This document shows, one piece after another, positions 59,457-64,000 of a stretch of 64,000 nucleotides of DNA. The DNA lies in NCBI GenBank assembly GCA_902800065.1, contig CADCDE010000005.1, positions 1 through 64,000 of the forward strand. Reading direction: 5' to 3'. The translations under genes were made by a program, and so were the position numbers. Source of the stretch: an uncultured Ruminococcus sp. Lineage in GTDB: Bacteria; Bacillota; Clostridia; Oscillospirales; Acutalibacteraceae. Positions within the stretch are counted from its first letter, which is position 1. Each line of letters begins with the position of its first letter. The notes under the pieces are model-generated. The model was not told the DNA's origin. It ran no database searches and saw only the letters and a program-made list of their open reading frames with translations.

Positions 59457-59558
59457 AACGTGAGTTCGATGAAAACGAAAAATTATTATACTGTCATTCT
59501 GAGGAGCGACAGCGACGAAGAATCTTTTGAAGATTCCTCACTGCGTTCGACTCACGTT
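59457..59558. mobile_element. MITE-like element, type C (AACGTGAGTTCGA ends), in the miaB leader
   Basis: Left end AACGTGAGTTCGA, right end TCGACTCACGTT (one base short of a perfect inverted repeat). The interior is GTCATTCTGAGGAGCGACAG...GAAGAATCTT and its mirror AAGATTCCTCACTGCGTTCG. It shares its left end with the 100-bp repeats at 10253 and 20062. Confidence 0.8.
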
Positions 59559-59584
59559 AAAAAAGGAAAATGGGGGAATAGCTT

Positions 59585-60988
59585 TTGTCAGAAGCAAATA
59601 CAAATGATGAGATAAAAAGACAGGAAGAATATACCGATATGTTGAAGGATATCCTTTTCGTGAGGTATAATAACAGTCAGCCGAAGGCTCATGTAAGAAC
59701 CTACGGCTGTCAGCAGAATGTAGCGGACAGTGAGAAAATAAAGGGTATGCTTGAGGCAATGGGATGCGGATTGACAGAGGATGCCAATGAAGCGGATATA
59801 ATCATCTTCAATACCTGTGCAGTGCGTGAACACGCTGAAGACAGAGTTTTCGGCAATGTCGGGGAGCTTAAGGCACTTAAAAGGAAGAAGCCGTCACTGC
59901 TGATAGGCTTGTGCGGATGTATGATGGAACAGAAGCATATAGCTGAAAGAATATATAAAAGCTTTCCGTATGTTGGGATGGTATTCGGTACTCATGTGAT
60001 ACACAAATTTCCGGAAATGCTGTATAATGCCGTGACCACAGGCAAAAGACTTGTCGAGAGAGGAACGGATGACGGTCAGATATACGAGGGTATACCAATG
60101 CACCGTGATGGAAGTTTCAAGGGCTGGCTGTCCATAATGTACGGCTGTGATAATTTCTGCACATATTGTATAGTACCTCATGTAAGAGGTCGTGAAAGGA
60201 GCCGTCAGCCGCAAATAGTCCTTAATGAAGCAAAAGCAATGATAAAATCGGGATTCAAAGAGATAACTCTTTTGGGACAGAATGTAAATTCATACGGCAA
60301 GGGACTTGAAGAAAAAACGAGCTTTCCCGAATTGCTGAAAAATGTCAGTGAAATTGACGGAGATTTTTGGATAAGATTTATGACATCTCACCCGAAAGAT
60401 GCCTCAAAGGAATTGATAGATGTAATAGCCGGAAGTAATAAGATATGCAATCATATACATTTGCCATTTCAGTCGGGCAGTGACGGAATATTGAAACGCA
60501 TGAACCGTCACTATGACAAGGAAAAGTATATGGAAATCGTTAATTACGCTAAAAGTAAGATACCTGATTTGTCATTGACAAGTGATGTAATAGTAGGATT
60601 TCCGGGGGAAACATATGAGGATTTCCAAAAAACACTTGATTTGATAAGAGAGGTCGAATTTACGTCTCTGTTCACGTTCATATATTCACCGAGAGTAGGT
60701 ACACCCGCTGCAAAAATGGATGATCCGATACCGTATGAAGAAAAGTCAAGATGGTTCAGTGAATTGCTGAAGGTGCAGGAGGAGATAGCTGCAAAGAGAT
60801 GTGCCGAGATGAACGGAAAAACCTACAGGGTGCTTGTCGAGGAACAGAAAAAAGACGGTATATTATGTGCAAGGACACAGAATAATATTATCGTGGAAGT
60901 ACCCGGTTCAGCCGACTTGATAGGCACATTCCAAAATGCAGAGGTAACTGAATCGAGAAACTGGATATTAAGAGGAAAATTAGTTTAA
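59585..60988 (+). CDS. miaB: tRNA (N6-isopentenyl adenosine(37)-C2)-methylthiotransferase
   Basis: A 467-residue radical-SAM enzyme: the UPF0004 domain with RTYGCQQNVADSEKI, FNTCAVREHAEDRV and LCGCMMEQ (three Cys of the auxiliary cluster), the radical-SAM motif GCDNFCTYCIVPHVRGRE and a C-terminal TRAM domain. It adds a methylthio group to i6A37 of tRNA. TTG start with a GGGGGAA site. Confidence 0.95.
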   Translation: MSEANTNDEIKRQEEYTDMLKDILFVRYNNSQPKAHVRTYGCQQNVADSEKIKGMLEAMGCGLTEDANEADIIIFNTCAVREHAEDRVFGNVGELKALKRKKPSLLIGLCGCMMEQKHIAERIYKSFPYVGMVFGTHVIHKFPEMLYNAVTTGKRLVERGTDDGQIYEGIPMHRDGSFKGWLSIMYGCDNFCTYCIVPHVRGRERSRQPQIVLNEAKAMIKSGFKEITLLGQNVNSYGKGLEEKTSFPELLKNVSEIDGDFWIRFMTSHPKDASKELIDVIAGSNKICNHIHLPFQSGSDGILKRMNRHYDKEKYMEIVNYAKSKIPDLSLTSDVIVGFPGETYEDFQKTLDLIREVEFTSLFTFIYSPRVGTPAAKMDDPIPYEEKSRWFSELLKVQEEIAAKRCAEMNGKTYRVLVEEQKKDGILCARTQNNIIVEVPGSADLIGTFQNAEVTESRNWILRGKLV

Positions 60989-60992
60989 ATTT

Positions 60993-61030
60993 GTCATTCC
61001 GAGCGAAGCGAGGAATCCTTGAAAGATTTC
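60993..61030. repeat. Half-copy of the GTCATTCCGAGC repeat after miaB
   Basis: GTCATTCCGAGCGAAGCGAG, AATCCTTGAAAGATTTCTT: a short element lacking its right half. Confidence 0.75.
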
Positions 61031-61096
61031 TTAAAATTACAAAAGTAAATTTTATATGTTTATACTTTAAAATTAAAATAAAAGGAGATAATAAAA

Positions 61097-61528
61097 ATGG
61101 CAGACAAAAATTTGAATGAGATGGATATAATCGAGCTTGCAAGAGAGCTTGGAAAGAAATTACAGAAAGAGGACGCTTACTTGAAATATCAGCTTGCAAA
61201 ACAGGCGGCTGATGAAGATAAGGAACTTCAAAAGATGATAGATGAATTTGGATTGAAGCGTGAGGAGATAAGCGAAGAAACATCAAAGAGCGAAAGTGAA
61301 CAAGACCCCGAAAAGATACAGAATTTAAACAGAGAAATGCGTAAGGTCTATGCAAGGATAATGACCAATGAAAGAATGATAAATTACAATGACACGAAAG
61401 ATGAATTTGATGCGATAATGCAGCGTATCACTACGATAATACAGAAATCTTCGGAAGGTGAAGACCCCGAAACAGCCGATTATATAGCTTGTACGGGAAG
61501 CTGTGCGACTTGCGGTGGTTGTGGCTGA
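61097..61528 (+). CDS. YlbF/YmcA-family protein with a cysteine-rich tail
   Basis: A 143-residue mostly helical protein (IIELARELGKKLQKEDAYLKYQLAKQAADEDKEL) with the com_ylbF pattern and a tail CTGSCATCGGCG holding four cysteines. In Bacillus YlbF and YmcA form a complex with YaaT that binds Fe-S clusters and affects RNase Y, competence and sporulation. The Cys tail suggests metal or Fe-S binding. It lies between miaB and mutS with an AAAGGAG site. Confidence 0.82.
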   Translation: MADKNLNEMDIIELARELGKKLQKEDAYLKYQLAKQAADEDKELQKMIDEFGLKREEISEETSKSESEQDPEKIQNLNREMRKVYARIMTNERMINYNDTKDEFDAIMQRITTIIQKSSEGEDPETADYIACTGSCATCGGCG

Positions 61529-61573
61529 TTTTTTGAGCAGATGAAATTTTTTAGTGCAGAGGAGTAAAAAAAT

Positions 61574-64000
61574 ATGAGTCTTTCACCGTTAATGGTGCAG
61601 TATCTGGAAATAAAGGAAAAAAATAAGGATACACTTTTGTTTTTCAGGGTAGGAGATTTTTACGAAATGTTTTTTGATGATGCCAAACTGGTATCACAGG
61701 AATTGGAACTTACTCTCACAGGAAAGGAATGTGGACTTGACGAAAGAGCTCCAATGTGCGGAGTACCATATCACAGCGTTGAGGGATATATAGCGAAATT
61801 AGTTGAAAAGGGATACAAAGTAGCTATATGCGAACAAATGGAAGACCCGTCAACAGCAAAAGGTCTTGTAAGGAGAGATATAGTCAGGATAGTTACTCCC
61901 GGAACTGTTATGGAATCAAGTATGCTTGACGAGAGCAGTAATAATTTTATTTGTACGGTATTCACGCAGAAAAACAAGACAGGATTATCTTTTTGTGATA
62001 TATCAACGGGTGAATTGTACGCTACACTCGTAGAGGGCGACGGTCAGGAAAACAGGATAAAAGATGAATTGCTGAAATTTTCTCCGAAAGAAATATTAAT
62101 AGGCGGAGACGCTGTTAAATTTAAAACACTTGCAATGTTTATAAAAGATAAATTAACGGCAAGTGTAAGTATGCTTGATGATGATGAATTTTCATATGCT
62201 GATTCGTCAAAGGTCATATTGAAGCAGTTTAAGAAAGAAGATTTGTCCGAATTGGGCTTGTCCGAGATAAATCAGACAGTCTCGGCATTGGGAGCATTGT
62301 TGGTTTATTTGAAGCGTACACAGATAAACGGTTTAGAGAGAATAAGTCACGTTGAAATTTATAAAGAAAATCAGTATTTGCATATAGACTATAATACAAG
62401 AAGAAATCTTGAATTGACTGAACCGCTGAACAGTAAAAATAAATCGGCAAGTCTTTTGGCTGTGCTTGATAAGACAAAAACATCAATGGGCAGTCGTCTG
62501 ATAAAAAGCTATATAGAAAAACCTCTTGTGAATATGGCACAGATAATCAAAAGACAGAACGGTGTGACAGAATTATATGAAAATGTAATGATGAGAACGG
62601 ATTTGAGAGAGGCATTAGTTGGGATAACGGATATTCAGAGAATTATTACAAGAGTAGTATATGGTTCGGCAAATGCAAGGGAACTTCGTTCAATGTGCGG
62701 TGCAATGCAGAGACTTCCTGCTGTAAAGAAGATAGCAGAAAATGCCCAAAGTGCGATATTGAAGAATATGTATTCCGATCTGGATGATTTGCAGGACCTG
62801 TGTAAATTAATTGACAATGCGATAGTCGAAGAACCGCCGCAGACAATAAAAGAAGGCGGTATGATAAAAGAGGGCTTTAATAAAGAGCTTGATGAGATAA
62901 GATATGATATGGATCACAGTTCATCAATTCTTGCGGGGATAGAAACAAGAGAACGTGAAAATACAGGTATACCTAAGCTGAAAATAGGATATAACAGGGT
63001 ATTTGGGTATTATATAGAAGTGTCAAATTCATATAAGGATAAAGTCCCCGAAAGCTATATAAGAAAACAGACTCTTACAAACGGTGAAAGGTTTATCACA
63101 CAGGAACTCAAAGAGCTTGAACAGAGGATACTGGGAGCGAAAGACCGTTCGTGTGATTTGGAATATGCAATATTTGATTCGATAAGAATAACGGTGGCAA
63201 AATCGCTTGAAAGGATAAATAAAACTGCGAATGCGGTGGCAACGCTCGATGTTATAGCGTCACTTGCACAGGCAGCTTTTGAAAATAATTACTGTTGTCC
63301 GACACTTACGGCAGATGGAGTTATTAAACTGACCGAAAGCCGGCATCCGGTTGTAGAGAGGCTGGCAATTGAAACAAGATTTGTTCCGAATGATGTTTAT
63401 CTGGATTCCGATGAAAACAGAGTTGCAATAGTAACAGGACCGAATATGGCGGGAAAGTCTACATATATGAGACAAGTAGCATTGATAGTGCTCATGGCAC
63501 AGATAGGCTCATATGTACCTGCAAAGTATGCACAGATTTCGATAACTGACAGTATATTTACAAGAATAGGTGCATCTGACGATTTAGCAACGGGACAGTC
63601 TACGTTTATGGTAGAGATGAATGAAGTTGCGTATATATTGAAAAACGCTACAAAGGACAGTCTTTTAATTCTGGATGAGATAGGTAGAGGAACTTCTACA
63701 TTTGACGGAATGAGTATAGCAAGAGCTGTATTGGAATATGTTGCGGACAAAAAAACACTTGGAGCAAAAACTATGTTTGCAACACATTACCATGAACTGA
63801 CGGTGCTTGAAAGTACTGTAAAGGGTGTTAAGAATTATAATATAGCCGCAATAAAGCGTGGAGATGACATAACATTTCTCAGGAGGATAATTCCTGGAGC
63901 GGCAGATGAAAGCTATGGAGTGGAAGTTGCAAAATTGGCGGGATTACCTGAAAGTGTCATTGAAAGAGCAAAGAAGATACTTGCCGAATTGGAGAGCGGT
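61574..64000 (+). CDS. mutS: DNA mismatch repair protein MutS (runs off the window)
   Basis: Open to the last base: 809 codons, most of the roughly 870-residue protein, missing the C-terminal end. Domain I has FFRVGDFYEMFFDDA (mismatch-reading Phe/Glu), domain III-IV the lever and clamp, and the ATPase has VTGPNMAGKSTYMRQVAL (Walker A), DDLATGQSTFMVEMNEVAYIL, LLILDEIGRGTSTFDGMSIA (Walker B) and FATHYHEL. MutS finds mismatches and recruits MutL. ATG 61574 follows a GGAG site 13 bases upstream. Confidence 0.96.
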   Translation, partial: MSLSPLMVQYLEIKEKNKDTLLFFRVGDFYEMFFDDAKLVSQELELTLTGKECGLDERAPMCGVPYHSVEGYIAKLVEKGYKVAICEQMEDPSTAKGLVRRDIVRIVTPGTVMESSMLDESSNNFICTVFTQKNKTGLSFCDISTGELYATLVEGDGQENRIKDELLKFSPKEILIGGDAVKFKTLAMFIKDKLTASVSMLDDDEFSYADSSKVILKQFKKEDLSELGLSEINQTVSALGALLVYLKRTQINGLERISHVEIYKENQYLHIDYNTRRNLELTEPLNSKNKSASLLAVLDKTKTSMGSRLIKSYIEKPLVNMAQIIKRQNGVTELYENVMMRTDLREALVGITDIQRIITRVVYGSANARELRSMCGAMQRLPAVKKIAENAQSAILKNMYSDLDDLQDLCKLIDNAIVEEPPQTIKEGGMIKEGFNKELDEIRYDMDHSSSILAGIETRERENTGIPKLKIGYNRVFGYYIEVSNSYKDKVPESYIRKQTLTNGERFITQELKELEQRILGAKDRSCDLEYAIFDSIRITVAKSLERINKTANAVATLDVIASLAQAAFENNYCCPTLTADGVIKLTESRHPVVERLAIETRFVPNDVYLDSDENRVAIVTGPNMAGKSTYMRQVALIVLMAQIGSYVPAKYAQISITDSIFTRIGASDDLATGQSTFMVEMNEVAYILKNATKDSLLILDEIGRGTSTFDGMSIARAVLEYVADKKTLGAKTMFATHYHELTVLESTVKGVKNYNIAAIKRGDDITFLRRIIPGAADESYGVEVAKLAGLPESVIERAKKILAELESG

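Noticed and set aside
1..64000. rRNA and tRNA genes
   Set aside because: No rRNA segments and no convincing tRNA cloverleafs were seen on either strand by eye; a tRNA search program would be decisive.

Overview
The window looks like a chromosome segment of a low-GC, endospore-forming Clostridia member, most likely a gut Ruminococcus or close Oscillospiraceae relative. The evidence is PolC-type DNA polymerase, AddAB, sporulation genes (dpaA/dpaB, gerW, yunB, a dacF-like carboxypeptidase), good AGGAGG ribosome sites with frequent TTG/GTG starts, and a starch-binding (CBM26-like) membrane protein. The genus is an inference; there is no rRNA or tRNA in the window.

Layout. 1-600: 3' end of a TnpB (IS200/IS605-type) gene. 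600-3115: GtrA-like membrane protein, DtxR/MntR-type regulator, NifX/NifB-like small protein, acyltransferase-3. 3400-5354: PqqD-like protein and a secreted five-repeat surface protein. 5521-10271: condensation enzyme, free carrier protein, acyl/aminoacyl-AMP ligase and flippase, which together look like a small acyl-amide or lipopeptide pathway. 10427-12567 (minus strand): metY with a 28-codon leader ORF and an operator, and an HTH regulator fused to a superoxide-reductase-like domain. 12819-19924: GH3-type acyl-adenylate amidosynthetase, choloylglycine-hydrolase-like Ntn amidase, and a LolD/MacB-type ABC ATPase with a very large permease. The stretch from about 10.35 to 20.06 kb is bracketed by 100-bp direct repeats that differ at one base.

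20187-21601: dipicolinate synthase dpaA-dpaB. 21646-23787 (minus): zinc ribbon, Q/P-rich tandem repeats, one TM helix and a CBM26-like domain. 23963-32984 (minus): rpsU and a long housekeeping/sporulation run (yqeG, aroQ, pepP, efp, M50 protease, scpA, scpB, DUF2953, gerW, dacF, rluB). 33150-35243 (minus): flavoprotein and RpiR regulator. 35703-47605 (plus): pyrH-frr, then uppS-cdsA-dxr-rseP-ispG-polC and an AAA-CYTH fusion. 47570-48916 (minus): sodium:alanine symporter. 49164-64000 (plus): prfB, phosphoesterase, addB, addA, mntP, yunB, miaB, ylbF-like gene and mutS, which runs off the end.

The most striking non-coding signal is a set of short palindromic MITE-like elements. They share a GTCATTCCGAGC...GAGGAATCTT core but have three different terminal inverted repeats. 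Several lie between a recognisable promoter and the start codon (prfB, miaB, the acyltransferase), so they would be transcribed as hairpin leaders, and others supply the C-terminal codons of genes. The most interesting candidate systems are the GH3/Ntn-amidase/ABC cassette and the condensation/carrier/ligase/flippase cassette. Both use acyl-adenylate chemistry and sit on the same strand about 2.5 kb apart.
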